Positions 54,170 to 63,832 of a stretch of DNA of 64,000 bases are shown here, one piece after another. This DNA is from Winogradskyella helgolandensis. Its GTDB lineage: Bacteria > Bacteroidota > Bacteroidia > Flavobacteriales > Flavobacteriaceae. How positions within the stretch are numbered: the stretch's first letter is position 1; the number at the start of each line of letters is the position of its first letter. Under the pieces are notes generated by a model. That model ran no database searches and was not told where the DNA came from. It worked only from the letters and a program-made list of their open reading frames with translations. The stretch is from NCBI RefSeq assembly GCF_013404085.1, contig NZ_JABFHO010000001.1:806001-870000 (forward strand). Direction: 5' to 3'. Both the position numbers and the translations under genes were made by a program.

Positions 54170-55861
54170 ATGATTACAAATAAAAAGAAACAAGGAAGAA
54201 CTAGAGCTCAAGAGAGTTCTAGTGCTATAGAACGCATGTATATTACTATGCGCCACTTATTTAATCGTGGGTTTTATAAACCTATGGGAGTTTCTGGTGA
54301 AACATTACGCGAAGCATTATTGCTTTTACGTCCAGAAATTTATGGTTCTATAGGAGAAGAAAAAGCAGAATTAGAAGGTTTACTATATGTTGTAGATCGT
54401 TTGCCACAAGGTATAGAAGAATGTACATTTATTAACTTAACAAGTGATGAGGGGTACGGAAATTCGCATTTTAAAGCTATAATTCCACCAAAACGAAGAC
54501 GTAATTGCTACCGTATTGATGATGAGCAAATGAATATTGAAATCACAAGAGGTCGCTCTGAGATTTACGATATATTAACGCACCTTACGTTTCTGTTTGT
54601 TGAGTCTCATAAAATCAGCAAACGCGTTATTATAGATGAAGATGGCTCAACGGTTAGAGATTGGCAAAAATTAGAAAACGCTGTACTTTCAACAAAGAAA
54701 CTTACGCAGAAAGAACGTGAAATAGCCATTACGCACACGGCTAATATTTTAGGAAGAACGTTTAACGAACTTACTGAAGCTTATCCAAAATTTGCTACTG
54801 AAAGTCAGCCCGAACGTTTACTACACATCGTATATTGGTTAGGGAAATTAGCTATAGAAGAAACCATTAATAATTCTAAACGTACTATCACTTTTAGTCC
54901 TGTTTTAAGAGAGCGTTTAGGACATCATATTCATGGAGAAATATGGGCAGATACCATTAAGGCTGCTTTGCATAAAAACGGCTTATTAGAACGGCCAATT
55001 CATGTCATTAGTGCCAATATGCATAGCGTTATGAATTCTTTATTTGCAAAAGGAGCACTAAAAGGAGCAGATGCTAAAAAAGATATTTTTCAAACGTATG
55101 AGACTTTAAGTAATTCTAAAAATTCAGACCTGCGCAATAAAGTTGAAAAACTAGCGTTGCAAAATGGAATGATTCAAATCAATGATACATCTGGAACGAA
55201 TATAGATATTCAGATTTTTGATACGGCTAAAATTGATTTTTCAAAAACTGAGTTTAAGTATTTAGAAGAGGCTAAAGAAAATAAGGCGGTTATTTTTGTA
55301 ATGGATTACGCTTTTGGAGAACAAGCCTATGAAACTTTAGATGAGTTTTTGAAACCTATACATGTAGATGGAAAAGACGTTCACTTAGACGTCAAATCTA
55401 TTTCAATTATGGGTAAAGCAGGAATCTTAGAAGGAGGTAAAGGAGATGTAATGATTCCGACGGCTCATATTTTTGAAGGCACAGCAGATAATTACCCGTT
55501 TAAAAACGAATTGAGTAAAAAGGATTTATTAGACTGTGGAGTTTCTGTTTATGAAGGTACTATGGTGACTGTTTTAGGTACATCACTTCAGAATAAGGAG
55601 ATTTTAAAATTCTTTAAAAAATCGACATGGAACGTTATTGGTTTAGAGATGGAAGGTGCACATTATCAAAAAGCCATTCAAGCAGCATCTAGAGTTAGAA
55701 GCAGTATAAATGAAGATGTTAAAGTAAGATACGCTTATTACGCGAGTGACAATCCTTTAGAAACAGGAGGCACTTTAGCTTCCGGAGGTTTAGGAACTTC
55801 TGGTGTAAAACCAACATACGTCATTACAAAAAAAATACTAGAACAAATATTTAATTCATAA
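54170..55861 (+). CDS. DUF6909-like flavobacterial protein
   Basis: This 563-residue cytosolic protein starts with a basic tail (NKKKQGRTRAQESS), then an alpha-rich N-terminal half. The C-terminal half (about 350-563) contains KAVIFVMDYAFGEQAYETLDE, MGKAGILEGGKGDVMIP and VIGLEMEGAHYQKAI. The last of these is the EMEGA signature of purine nucleoside phosphorylase-like folds. My recollection of the DUF6909 name is only moderately sure. It could be a nucleoside- or sugar-binding enzyme that lost or changed activity. The next gene follows by 3 bp, so an operon with the Wzz-like gene is possible. Confidence 0.72.
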   Translation: MITNKKKQGRTRAQESSSAIERMYITMRHLFNRGFYKPMGVSGETLREALLLLRPEIYGSIGEEKAELEGLLYVVDRLPQGIEECTFINLTSDEGYGNSHFKAIIPPKRRRNCYRIDDEQMNIEITRGRSEIYDILTHLTFLFVESHKISKRVIIDEDGSTVRDWQKLENAVLSTKKLTQKEREIAITHTANILGRTFNELTEAYPKFATESQPERLLHIVYWLGKLAIEETINNSKRTITFSPVLRERLGHHIHGEIWADTIKAALHKNGLLERPIHVISANMHSVMNSLFAKGALKGADAKKDIFQTYETLSNSKNSDLRNKVEKLALQNGMIQINDTSGTNIDIQIFDTAKIDFSKTEFKYLEEAKENKAVIFVMDYAFGEQAYETLDEFLKPIHVDGKDVHLDVKSISIMGKAGILEGGKGDVMIPTAHIFEGTADNYPFKNELSKKDLLDCGVSVYEGTMVTVLGTSLQNKEILKFFKKSTWNVIGLEMEGAHYQKAIQAASRVRSSINEDVKVRYAYYASDNPLETGGTLASGGLGTSGVKPTYVITKKILEQIFNS

Positions 55862-55864
55862 ACA

Positions 55865-56917
55865 ATGAGTGAGAAATTACCACAGCAACCAGATAATGAA
55901 GAGGTTGATTTAGGACAGTTATTTAATGCTATAGGGAGGTTATTTGAAAGACTGTTTGCTTTTATATCAAGTATATTGATAGGGATTTTTTCTGCTATTA
56001 TATACATCATTAAACCATTAATAGTATATTTTAAACTAGTTGCAATAATTTTAATAATTGCTTTTGTTTTAGGTTTTATTCTTGAAAAATCTCAAGATCC
56101 TATTTATTCATCGAAAATGGTGGTAGAGGCACATTTTGATTCTAAATATCAGTTAGTTAGTGATATTGATTATTTTAATGCTTTAATTAAATCAAACGAC
56201 ATTGCAGAGTTGTCAAATATATTTGAAATTGATAGCTCATATACGAAATATTTAAAGGGTTTTGATTTAGAAGCTGGCCCTGTAACTCAAAATGATTTAT
56301 TTGTAGAATATGGTGAATATGTTAAATCTATTGACACATCATTAGTTAATCAGTTGAGCTACAGAGAATACTATAGTAATAGAGATTTATTATCGGGTAG
56401 TATTTACACTATCACAGCAAAAGCTATCAAACAAGATGTTTTTCTAAAGCTCAATGAAGGTTTTAGAAAGACTTTTGAGAATGATTTTTCAAAACATCAA
56501 AAACAAATTAGAGATAGTAGTGTCTATATTGAACGTTTATCTTTAATGACAGAGTTATCACGTTTAGATAGTATTCAAAGAACATACTTAGAGGTTTTAA
56601 AGAGTGAATCTAAAAATAGAAATATATCATTTGGATTGAATACAGGGCTTCCCCTTCAGGAAGAAAAGTCTTTAACTAAGGAGTATGAATTATTTTTAAA
56701 AGAACAAGAAATTCGAAGAAATTTAAATTCTATAAATAGGGGGCTTGTAGAAAAGAATACGTATTTTGATATTGTTTCGTCCTTTGACAGGTTAGGCGTT
56801 GATGATAAAAAAATTCTATCACGCTACTATGTTATATTTCCTATTTTAGCCATATTACTTTTTCTTGTAGGATTTATGGCGAATAAAGCAATTAACTATA
56901 TTAAAGATTATGAATAA
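55865..56917 (+). CDS. Wzz-like chain-length determinant / polysaccharide export protein
   Basis: This 350-residue inner-membrane protein has two close N-terminal hydrophobic segments (about 34-58 and 60-76). A periplasmic domain of about 230 residues with coiled coils (SVYIERLSLMTELSRLDSIQRTYLE) follows, and a C-terminal membrane helix (about 323-340; FPILAILLFLVGFMANKA). This two-ended topology is that of Wzz/polysaccharide co-polymerases; no clear Wzz signature is visible, so the call rests on topology and context. Its stop overlaps the rfbB start (ATGAATAA, 8 bp), so it belongs to the rhamnose operon. Confidence 0.72.
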   Translation: MSEKLPQQPDNEEVDLGQLFNAIGRLFERLFAFISSILIGIFSAIIYIIKPLIVYFKLVAIILIIAFVLGFILEKSQDPIYSSKMVVEAHFDSKYQLVSDIDYFNALIKSNDIAELSNIFEIDSSYTKYLKGFDLEAGPVTQNDLFVEYGEYVKSIDTSLVNQLSYREYYSNRDLLSGSIYTITAKAIKQDVFLKLNEGFRKTFENDFSKHQKQIRDSSVYIERLSLMTELSRLDSIQRTYLEVLKSESKNRNISFGLNTGLPLQEEKSLTKEYELFLKEQEIRRNLNSINRGLVEKNTYFDIVSSFDRLGVDDKKILSRYYVIFPILAILLFLVGFMANKAINYIKDYE

Positions 56918-57935
56918 AACTCAGTCCATATTAATTACTGGTGGAGCAGGTTTTATAGGTTCAAACTTTATAGTCTATTTTTTAGAAAAGTATAAGACTA
57001 TTAAAGTTGTTAATTTAGATTAGCTCACTTATGCAGGTGAGCTTTCTAATTTAAATGAACTTGAGAACAATGTTAATTATACCTTCATTAAAGGAGATAT
57101 TTGTGATTCGGAACTTGTAAATGAGCTTTTTAATACTTATAATTTTTCTGGTGTTATTCATTTTGCTGCAGAATCTCACGTAGATAACTCTATTAAAAAC
57201 CCAGATGCTTTTATAAAGACAAATGTTAATGGCACATTTAATTTATTAGATATCGCTAAAAATAATTGGATGGATGCTCCATTTTTATTTAAGCCAGGTT
57301 GTGAGAATCATAGGTTTCATCACATATCTACGGATGAGGTTTATGGTACCTTAGGTGAAACAGGCTTGTTTACTGAGGAAACTCCTTATGCTCCAAATAG
57401 TCCATATAGTGCCTCAAAAGCATCTTCAGATTTTATAGTGAGAAGTTACTTTCATACGTATGGAATGAATGTCGTTACGACTAATTGTAGTAATAATTAT
57501 GGACCGAAACAGCATGATGAAAAGTTGATTCCAACTATTATAAGAAAGGCTTTGAATAATGAGGCTATTCCTATTTATGGAGATGGAAAGAATATTAGAG
57601 ACTGGCTATATGTAGAAGATCATTGTAAAGGAATTGATTTGGCATTTCAGAAAGGAATAGCTGGTGAGACTTATAATGTTGGGGGCAAGAATGAACGGGA
57701 TAATTTATATATAGTTCATAAGATTTGTGAAATATTAGACGGTATAAAGACTAGAGAGGATTCTGGTTCTTATGCAGATTTAATAACTTTCGTTAAAGAT
57801 AGGCCTGGACATGATTTTAGATATGCAATTGATGCTTCAAAATTAGAAAACGAATTAGGCTGGAAGGCAAGTGAGAATTTTGAATCAGGCATATTGAAAA
57901 CCATAAAGTGGTATCTAAATAAATACAATAGTTAG
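56910..57935 (+). pseudogene. rfbB: dTDP-glucose 4,6-dehydratase, broken by a nonsense codon
   Basis: The frame from the ATG at 56910 would give 341 residues, the normal length for RmlB, the second enzyme of dTDP-L-rhamnose synthesis. The NAD motif TGGAGFIGS, active-site STDEVYG and YSASK are intact. However codon 38 (57021-57023) is TAG in the conserved NLDxLTYAG stretch, a single-base change. The rest is open to 57935, and internal initiation would lose the NAD-binding motif. It overlaps the Wzz-like gene by 8 bp and precedes rfbA by one base. Confidence 0.9.
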
Positions 57936-57936
57936 T

Positions 57937-58798
57937 ATGAAAGGAATTATTCTTGCAGGTGGATCAGGTACAAGGTTGCACCCATTAACTTTAGCCGTAA
58001 GTAAGCAATTAATGCCTATTTATGATAAACCTATGATTTATTATCCTTTGTCTACTTTAATGTGGGCTGGTATAAAGGATATTCTAATTATTTCTACACC
58101 TCAGATTTGCCTTTATTTAAAAAATTACTAGGAGATGGTAAACGCTTTGGTTGCAATTTTGAATATGCTGTACAAGAAGAACCAAATGGTTTAGCTCAAG
58201 CTTTTATTATTGGAGAGGAATTTATAGGAAATGATAAGGTGGCTTTAATTTTGGGGGATAATATTTTTTATGGGACAGGATTAGCTGAATTGTTGCAACA
58301 GAATAACGATCCTGATGGTGGCATCGTATACGCTTATCATGTGCACGATCCAGAGCGATATGGTGTTGTAGAGTTCGATAAGGATGATAATGCGGTTTCA
58401 ATTGAAGAAAAACCAGAACATCCAAAGTCTAATTATGCCGTTCCTGGCATTTATTTCTATGATAATTCAGTAGTGGATATCGCTAAAAATATCAAACCAA
58501 GTAAACGTGGAGAGTTGGAAATAACAGACGTAAATAAGACGTATCTAAACCAAGGGAAATTAAAAGTAAGTGTACTAATAAAGGCACAGCGTGGCTAGAT
58601 ACAGGTACCTTTAAATCGTTAATGCAAGCCTCGCAATTTGTACAAGTTATAGAAGAGCGACAAGGCTTAAAAATAGGAGCTATAGAAGAAGCGGCATATA
58701 GAATGGGATATATTGATAAAAAACAATTTATAAAAGTGGTTAAGCCTTTAACAAAAAGTGGTTATGGTAAGCACTTATTAAGTTTAGTATCGGAATAG
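57937..58798 (+). pseudogene. rfbA: Glucose-1-phosphate thymidylyltransferase, broken by two frameshifts
   Basis: The start [18 protein letters not shown] and later [25 protein letters not shown] and WLDTGT identify RmlA, the first enzyme of dTDP-rhamnose synthesis. One base is missing near 58104 (TPQ then DLPLFKK in another frame), and one near 58578 (before KGTAWLDTG). Adding the two bases would restore exactly 287 residues, the normal length. The three segments use frames 1, 3 and 2. Junction spacing to rfbB and rfbC (1 bp each) is intact. Confidence 0.92.
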
Positions 58799-58799
58799 T

Positions 58800-59345
58800 A
58801 TGACTATAAAAGAGACAAAGCTAAGCGGATGCTTTATTATAGAGCCTCAAGTTTTTGAAGATAAACGTGGTTATTTTGTTGAAAGTTATAATGAAAAGGT
58901 CTTTAATAAAGCTTTGGGTATAGATGTTGTATTTGTTCAGGATAATGAGTCACAATCCTCTAAAGGGGTTTTAAGAGGCTTGCACTATCAATTAGGCGTA
59001 TATGCTCAAGCAAAATTAGTAAGAGTAATTAAAGGTAGGGTTTTAGATGTTGTTGTGGACTTAAGACCGAATTCTGTGACTTTTGGTGAGCACTTTTCTG
59101 TTGAACTTTCAGAACAAAATAAAACGCAATTATTTGTCCCTAGAGGCTTCGGACATGGTTTTATTGTTTTAGAAGATGAAACAATCTTTAGTTATAAATG
59201 CGATAATTATTACCATAAAGCATCTGAAGCCGGAATCATTTACAACGACGAAGATTTAAATATCGATTGGCAATTGCCTAGTGCTGATTTTATTCTTTCA
59301 GATAAAGATATTATACTTCCTAAATTAAAAGATGCTAAACTATGA
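58800..59345 (+). CDS. rfbC: dTDP-4-dehydrorhamnose 3,5-epimerase
   Basis: This 181-residue cytosolic cupin enzyme makes dTDP-4-keto-L-rhamnose. The catalytic LRGLHYQ histidine and the KLVRVIKGRVLDVVVDLR, LFVPRGFGHGF and FSYKCDNYY motifs are present, and length is normal. A small deviation is LGVYAQ in place of the usual PPYAQ. It is the only undamaged gene of the four rhamnose genes. Its stop overlaps the rfbD start as ATGA. Without rfbA, rfbB and rfbD it has no complete pathway at this locus. Confidence 0.95.
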   Translation: MTIKETKLSGCFIIEPQVFEDKRGYFVESYNEKVFNKALGIDVVFVQDNESQSSKGVLRGLHYQLGVYAQAKLVRVIKGRVLDVVVDLRPNSVTFGEHFSVELSEQNKTQLFVPRGFGHGFIVLEDETIFSYKCDNYYHKASEAGIIYNDEDLNIDWQLPSADFILSDKDIILPKLKDAKL

Positions 59346-60207
59346 TACAAGTCTTGTGACTGCTAAAGACGGTCAATTAGGACAATGCATTCAAAGTTTA
59401 ACTGCGCAATATCCCAATATTCAATTTGTTTTTAAATCGTCATCGGATTTAGATATTACAAACAAAGACAATATAGTACATGTGTTTAGCTCGTATTCAT
59501 TTGATTATTGTATTAATTGTGCAGCTTATACCGCTGTAGATAAGGCTGAAGAGGAAACCAAATTAGCGGATAAAGTAAATCATCTAGGAGCAAAGCTATT
59601 AGCGGAATCTTGTTATAATTTTAACGTCACCTTGATTCATATCTCTACAGATTTTGTGTTTGATGGTAAATCGTCAAAAGCTTACTTATAAAGTGACCTC
59701 ACTAATCCTTTAGGTATTTATGGTGAAACTAAATTAAAAGGCGAACAAGCTATCTCTAAAGCTCTAGAACGTCATTTTATAATTAGAACGTCTTGGTTGT
59801 ATTCCGAATATGAAAATAATTTTCTAAAAACCATGTTGCGCTTAGCTAATGAACGCGATGAAATAGGTGTCGTTGGTGATCAAATTGGAAGTCCAACTTA
59901 TGCCAGAGATTTAGCAGATATGGTTCTAAAGCTTATTGAATCTAAAACCGCAAATTATGGTGTTTATCATTACTCTAATAAGGGAGAGGTAAGTTGGTAT
60001 GATTTTGCAAAAGAAATTTTTGAATTAAGTAATAGCCTAATAAAACTTAATAAAATTGAAACTAAGGACTACCCCACGCTAGCTGTACGACCAAAGTATA
60101 GCATAATGAATACTACAAAAATAAGTCATCTTTTAGATTTAAAAATACCAAATTGGAAAGCTAGTTTGGCAATCGCTATGGCAAATCTTAATAAAAGGCA
60201 GTCTTAA
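59342..60207 (+). pseudogene. rfbD: dTDP-4-dehydrorhamnose reductase, broken by a frameshift and a nonsense codon
   Basis: The ATG at 59342 begins MIQVL, then one base is missing after 59356, after which VTAKDGQLGQ continues in another frame. The frame then carries TAA at 59689-59691 where AYLESDLTNP would be expected (GAA to TAA). Downstream, NPLGIYGETKLKGE, IIRTSWLYSEY and GSPTYARDLA are intact to 60207. Restoring one base and the codon gives 288 residues, the RmlD norm. The catalytic YxxxK is present as YGETK. Confidence 0.92.
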
Positions 60208-60259
60208 AAATACAGTTTAGTATATAATTTTTGCTTCACAAGTTTTTGATAGCCTTATT

Positions 60260-60284
60260 AATAACCAATTTTTAATTGGTTATT
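60260..60284. terminator. Hairpin between rfbD and the pyruvyltransferase gene
   Basis: The perfect 11-bp inverted repeat AATAACCAATT/AATTGGTTATT with a 3-base loop overlaps the stop codon of the convergent pyruvyltransferase gene. T-tracts are weak on both strands. Confidence 0.5.
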
Positions 60285-61381
60285 GCATTTAAGAGGTACG
60301 TCTTAGAAATTTCTTTTTGCATATTGAGTTTTTTATTTACTTCTAAATAATCAATTTTTTCATTTAAAAGAGCAATATCTTCTATTTTGAATTGATCAAT
60401 ATCAATTAGTCTATTTTCTAGATTAAGTAATTTTAAAAGAGAATTAAATCGACTTAAACCTCGGGATTTATTTCCTATAATGATAAATTGTTTATTAAAA
60501 ATAATTGAAAATACTAAACCGTGAAAAGAATCGGTAATTATAAAATTGGAATAGTAAAAATGAGATAGCCAGTTTTCTATTAAATGAGGACTGTTTAATG
60601 AATTACTAGCATTCAAATAAATCTTATCTATTTTTAGATTCATTCTATTAGAAATTTCATCCACAATTGAAGTGCTTTTTTCTGAAGCATCTAAAACGTA
60701 ATTAAATAATTCAATTTTATGAGAGAAATCAATGCCCTTAATCATTTTTTCATAGAAGCTTACATCTGGTAAAAATGAAGGATCAAGTGTATGAACAGCT
60801 TTTTCGTAGTTAAAGCTTTCTTTACAAATTTTTAAACCATCTTCTTCTCGAGTTGATACTAAGTCAAATTTTTGAATTAAAGATTCAATTTTTGATATAG
60901 ACTCTGTTTTTCCTTCCCAAAAATCCTTTCCAAATGAAGCAGCATATGCTATTTTTTTAGTTTTTGAAGAAACAAAATCCAAAAAATAAGTAGGATAGTT
61001 CTCTTTTATATATTCTAACCTCCAAACTTGATCACTACCAACAATAACGCAATCTAAATCCTTAGTAACTTCTTTTAAATACTCAGAAGTATAAGCAGTA
61101 TTAGTTTTTACACTTAAATATTCTTTAAAAAAAGGGGCTACCTGTTTACGAAAAAGCTTTATCGTTTTAAAGTTTTTAGGATCGTAAATATTATACAATG
61201 GATTGATTTCAATAATTTTTTTCAACCAAAATTTAACAACGCTTTCAGGGTGTCTTTTGTCTATCCAAACAGCTTCAAATCCATTAGACTCTATAAAATT
61301 ATATAATGCAGCTAATTGAATAATTCCACCGTAATTATTGTTTATAGGAAGTGTTAAAATTCCAATTTTTAATTTTGTCAT
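60272..61381 (-). CDS. Polysaccharide pyruvyltransferase family protein
   Basis: This 369-residue protein fits the polysaccharide pyruvyl transferase family (PF04230, CsaB/WcaK-like), which adds ketal pyruvate from PEP to sugars of surface glycans. The GILTLPINNNYGGIIQLAALYNF start (a variant of the NxGD loop), CVIVGSDQVWR with YFLDFV, and FIITDSFHGLVFSIIFNKQFI near the C-terminus are the family motifs. It is cytosolic, works before export, and is transcribed as the last gene of a two-gene unit, 3 bp after the nitroreductase gene. Confidence 0.9.
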   Translation of the reverse strand: MTKLKIGILTLPINNNYGGIIQLAALYNFIESNGFEAVWIDKRHPESVVKFWLKKIIEINPLYNIYDPKNFKTIKLFRKQVAPFFKEYLSVKTNTAYTSEYLKEVTKDLDCVIVGSDQVWRLEYIKENYPTYFLDFVSSKTKKIAYAASFGKDFWEGKTESISKIESLIQKFDLVSTREEDGLKICKESFNYEKAVHTLDPSFLPDVSFYEKMIKGIDFSHKIELFNYVLDASEKSTSIVDEISNRMNLKIDKIYLNASNSLNSPHLIENWLSHFYYSNFIITDSFHGLVFSIIFNKQFIIIGNKSRGLSRFNSLLKLLNLENRLIDIDQFKIEDIALLNEKIDYLEVNKKLNMQKEISKTYLLNAITN

Positions 61382-61384
61382 TAA

Positions 61385-62425
61385 TTATTGAATTATAGTT
61401 AAGATTTCATCTAAATCTCTTCTTTTGGATAACGTTGTTCTAAAGTTTTTATCTGCTTCTCCGATAGCAATTAAACATATAACTTTTTCAGAACTATTAA
61501 TATCAAGTATCTGTTTAATTCTTTTTTCGTCGTCTTTTTCCTTTGCCCAATTTGCTGGGCAGGCAGCAATATTATAAAAATGCAATGAATATAAAAGGTT
61601 CATGAGGTAAACGCCACCGTCTATATAAAATTGATAACGTTCGCCAATAGAATAATAATAATTAACGTCTGTTGTAATTATAAGTAACTGGTTGATGTTT
61701 TGGGTAAAACCGTTTAATCCAGCTTGTAGTTCTAAAACGTTATCAATTTTTGATTTGTCTTTTAAATAATAAGCCTTTGAGGGTTGTCTATTACATACAG
61801 AGGGTGCATTTTTAGAAAGCATTATAGCTTTCTCAATTGTAGAGTCGTCTATTAAATTACCCGTAAAGTTTCTAACACTTTTTCTAGAGTCTGAGAATTT
61901 ATCGAATGAAGAGAAAGTATGATCAAAAAAATCTTCTTTTGAATATTCAATAGCCCCTCTAAAAGTTGAATTGTAAGAACTATTTAATTGGTCTTTATAG
62001 AAGAGATAATCTTCTTCAGAATAAAACGTAGAGATATCAAAATTATTTTTTTTGTGCAGCTCATAATATTCACACATAATACTATATGCTACATTTATTT
62101 GAGACTTATTAGAATTAGTGAGTACTTTTTTGTTTTTAAGGTACTTGTTAAGTCTTTTTATTTTATCTTCAGCAAAGCCGTATTTTGTTTGAGAAAATAA
62201 GAGTCCTTTCTCAATTGAGTGGTAGTCTAAAATTATTTTAGCTTCAATTTTGTTTAATGTGTCAACTTTAAATACGTTGGAGTATTTGCAATAAAAGAAG
62301 GTGTCATAAAACATGTTTGTAACGACGTTGACATAAGGAAAATATCGTTTATAGATCCAAGAGCTAAACTGGTAAATTTTGGATTTTTTATTTTCTTTAA
62401 AAATTTTCTTTATGAAAAATTTCAT
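61385..62425 (-). CDS. Nitroreductase-family flavoprotein
   Basis: This 346-residue protein has a long N-terminal helical region (about 1-165, unassigned) and a nitroreductase fold (about 170-345). The FMN-binding SDSRKSVRNF and the NAPSVCNRQPSKAYYL segment are typical, and GGVYLMNLLYSLHFYNIAACPANWA follows. It uses FMN and NAD(P)H. Such genes are often next to pyruvyltransferase genes in Bacteroidota polysaccharide loci, where they may process a sugar or a cofactor. Substrate unknown. It precedes the pyruvyltransferase by 3 bp. Confidence 0.87.
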   Translation of the reverse strand: MKFFIKKIFKENKKSKIYQFSSWIYKRYFPYVNVVTNMFYDTFFYCKYSNVFKVDTLNKIEAKIILDYHSIEKGLLFSQTKYGFAEDKIKRLNKYLKNKKVLTNSNKSQINVAYSIMCEYYELHKKNNFDISTFYSEEDYLFYKDQLNSSYNSTFRGAIEYSKEDFFDHTFSSFDKFSDSRKSVRNFTGNLIDDSTIEKAIMLSKNAPSVCNRQPSKAYYLKDKSKIDNVLELQAGLNGFTQNINQLLIITTDVNYYYSIGERYQFYIDGGVYLMNLLYSLHFYNIAACPANWAKEKDDEKRIKQILDINSSEKVICLIAIGEADKNFRTTLSKRRDLDEILTIIQ

Positions 62426-62580
62426 GCAATTATTGAGTTAATACATTAAAATATGTCCAAAAGTATCAATATTTTTTATGCTTCAAGTTTTTAAATCTAC
62501 AATTTTCATTATTATTTTACGCAACAACATTTATTAACTACTTTCGGCAATTAGGAAAAGAGTTTATACTATAATTTTAC

Positions 62581-63831
62581 ATGAATTTTCGTAGTAGTTT
62601 TTTTAATAATAAATATTTTATTTTAACCGACCAAGTATTAACCTCTTTAATGAACTTTGGTTCTGTTTTAGTATTATCAACGGTTTTGAATGAAACTGTT
62701 TTTAGTGAATTTGTAGTTCTATACAGTTATTCCACACTTTTAAATATAATATTAACGACTATTTTTTCTGCCCCTATTTTGGTTTTTGGTATTAAGAAAT
62801 GGGATAAGACAAAGTTTAATTATTTAAGTGTAAATATCATTGGTTTTACAATTTTTAATATTGTATTCTCAGTAATATCTTTTTTCTTTTTAAGAATTCA
62901 GGTGGCTCATGTTTTTTTATTGAATTTTTTATTGATGAATTTTGGATTGACATTAGTAGATATTTTTAAAAGATTCATTTTCTCAAATAAAGTAATTTCA
63001 ACTGGGTTTGCCCCTATTAGTTCATTGCTAATGAATATCACATTTTTTAGTGGTATATATGCATATAGAGATTCCTTAAATTTAAATCGAATCTTGGTGA
63101 TTTATTGGGTTGCTTATTTACTAGCTAGTCTTTTTTTTATAATTATAATATATTTTAAAACTAACATTAAAAAAGAATTATCAGTTTTAGGCGTTTTTAA
63201 TAAAGAGTTTTATAAGTCTGTCTTTTTTACCCATTTTAATTATGCTAAATGGATTCTTGCAGGCGCTGTTTCATTTTGGGTTTATACACAAGGTATTTAT
63301 ATTTTTGGTAAAGCTTTTGGAGTGTCTGATTTTGCAATAAGTAAATTGAGGATTATTCAAAATTTATTTGGAGTTTTTACAATTTTGTTGATAGCTATGG
63401 ATAATTTTTTAACACCTACTTTTTCCATGAAAGCATTAGAGTCTGTAAATTTGATTCCTGTTGTTATGAAAGATTTTTACAAGCGATATACCAAACCTTT
63501 AGTGATGATCTATGTTGTTTCAATCCCTGTAATGTATATCGTTTACTATTTTTTATATCAAGATAAATACGGTGAAGGCATAACCTATATTTTAATTGTT
63601 TGGTTTGCACAATTGATTGCGATGTCTACAAAACCAATTTCTATTGCTTTAAAGGCCAAAGAAGTTACTTATCCATTGTTCTTTTCACATCTTTTTGGTG
63701 CGATTTCTATGCTTATATTTGGAGTTGTTTTAATTACTTTATTTAATGATATAGGATTAGTATTAACTTTATTGTTTGCTTTTATTACTGCGAATTTGAT
63801 GAATTATATATATTATAGAAAAATATTTTAA
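62581..63831 (+). CDS. Oligosaccharide flippase (Wzx/MATE-like membrane protein)
   Basis: This 416-residue inner-membrane protein has about 12 hydrophobic helices and polar loops with many Lys/Asn/Phe, the profile of PST/Wzx flippases that move lipid-linked repeat units across the membrane. The N-terminal segment FILTDQVLTSLMNFGSVLVLSTVL is typical of Polysacc_synt-type proteins. The G+C content is lower than the core genes, a sign seen often in transferred glycan loci. It is divergent from the nitroreductase gene and followed by a 1-bp gap to the next gene. Confidence 0.85.
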   Translation: MNFRSSFFNNKYFILTDQVLTSLMNFGSVLVLSTVLNETVFSEFVVLYSYSTLLNIILTTIFSAPILVFGIKKWDKTKFNYLSVNIIGFTIFNIVFSVISFFFLRIQVAHVFLLNFLLMNFGLTLVDIFKRFIFSNKVISTGFAPISSLLMNITFFSGIYAYRDSLNLNRILVIYWVAYLLASLFFIIIIYFKTNIKKELSVLGVFNKEFYKSVFFTHFNYAKWILAGAVSFWVYTQGIYIFGKAFGVSDFAISKLRIIQNLFGVFTILLIAMDNFLTPTFSMKALESVNLIPVVMKDFYKRYTKPLVMIYVVSIPVMYIVYYFLYQDKYGEGITYILIVWFAQLIAMSTKPISIALKAKEVTYPLFFSHLFGAISMLIFGVVLITLFNDIGLVLTLLFAFITANLMNYIYYRKIF

Positions 63832-63832
63832 T

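Noticed and set aside
56910..60207. Programmed frameshifting or stop read-through in rfbA, rfbB and rfbD
   Set aside because: The junctions lack slippery heptamers, the lesions are of mixed kinds, and five events in four genes fit decay or base-call errors better.
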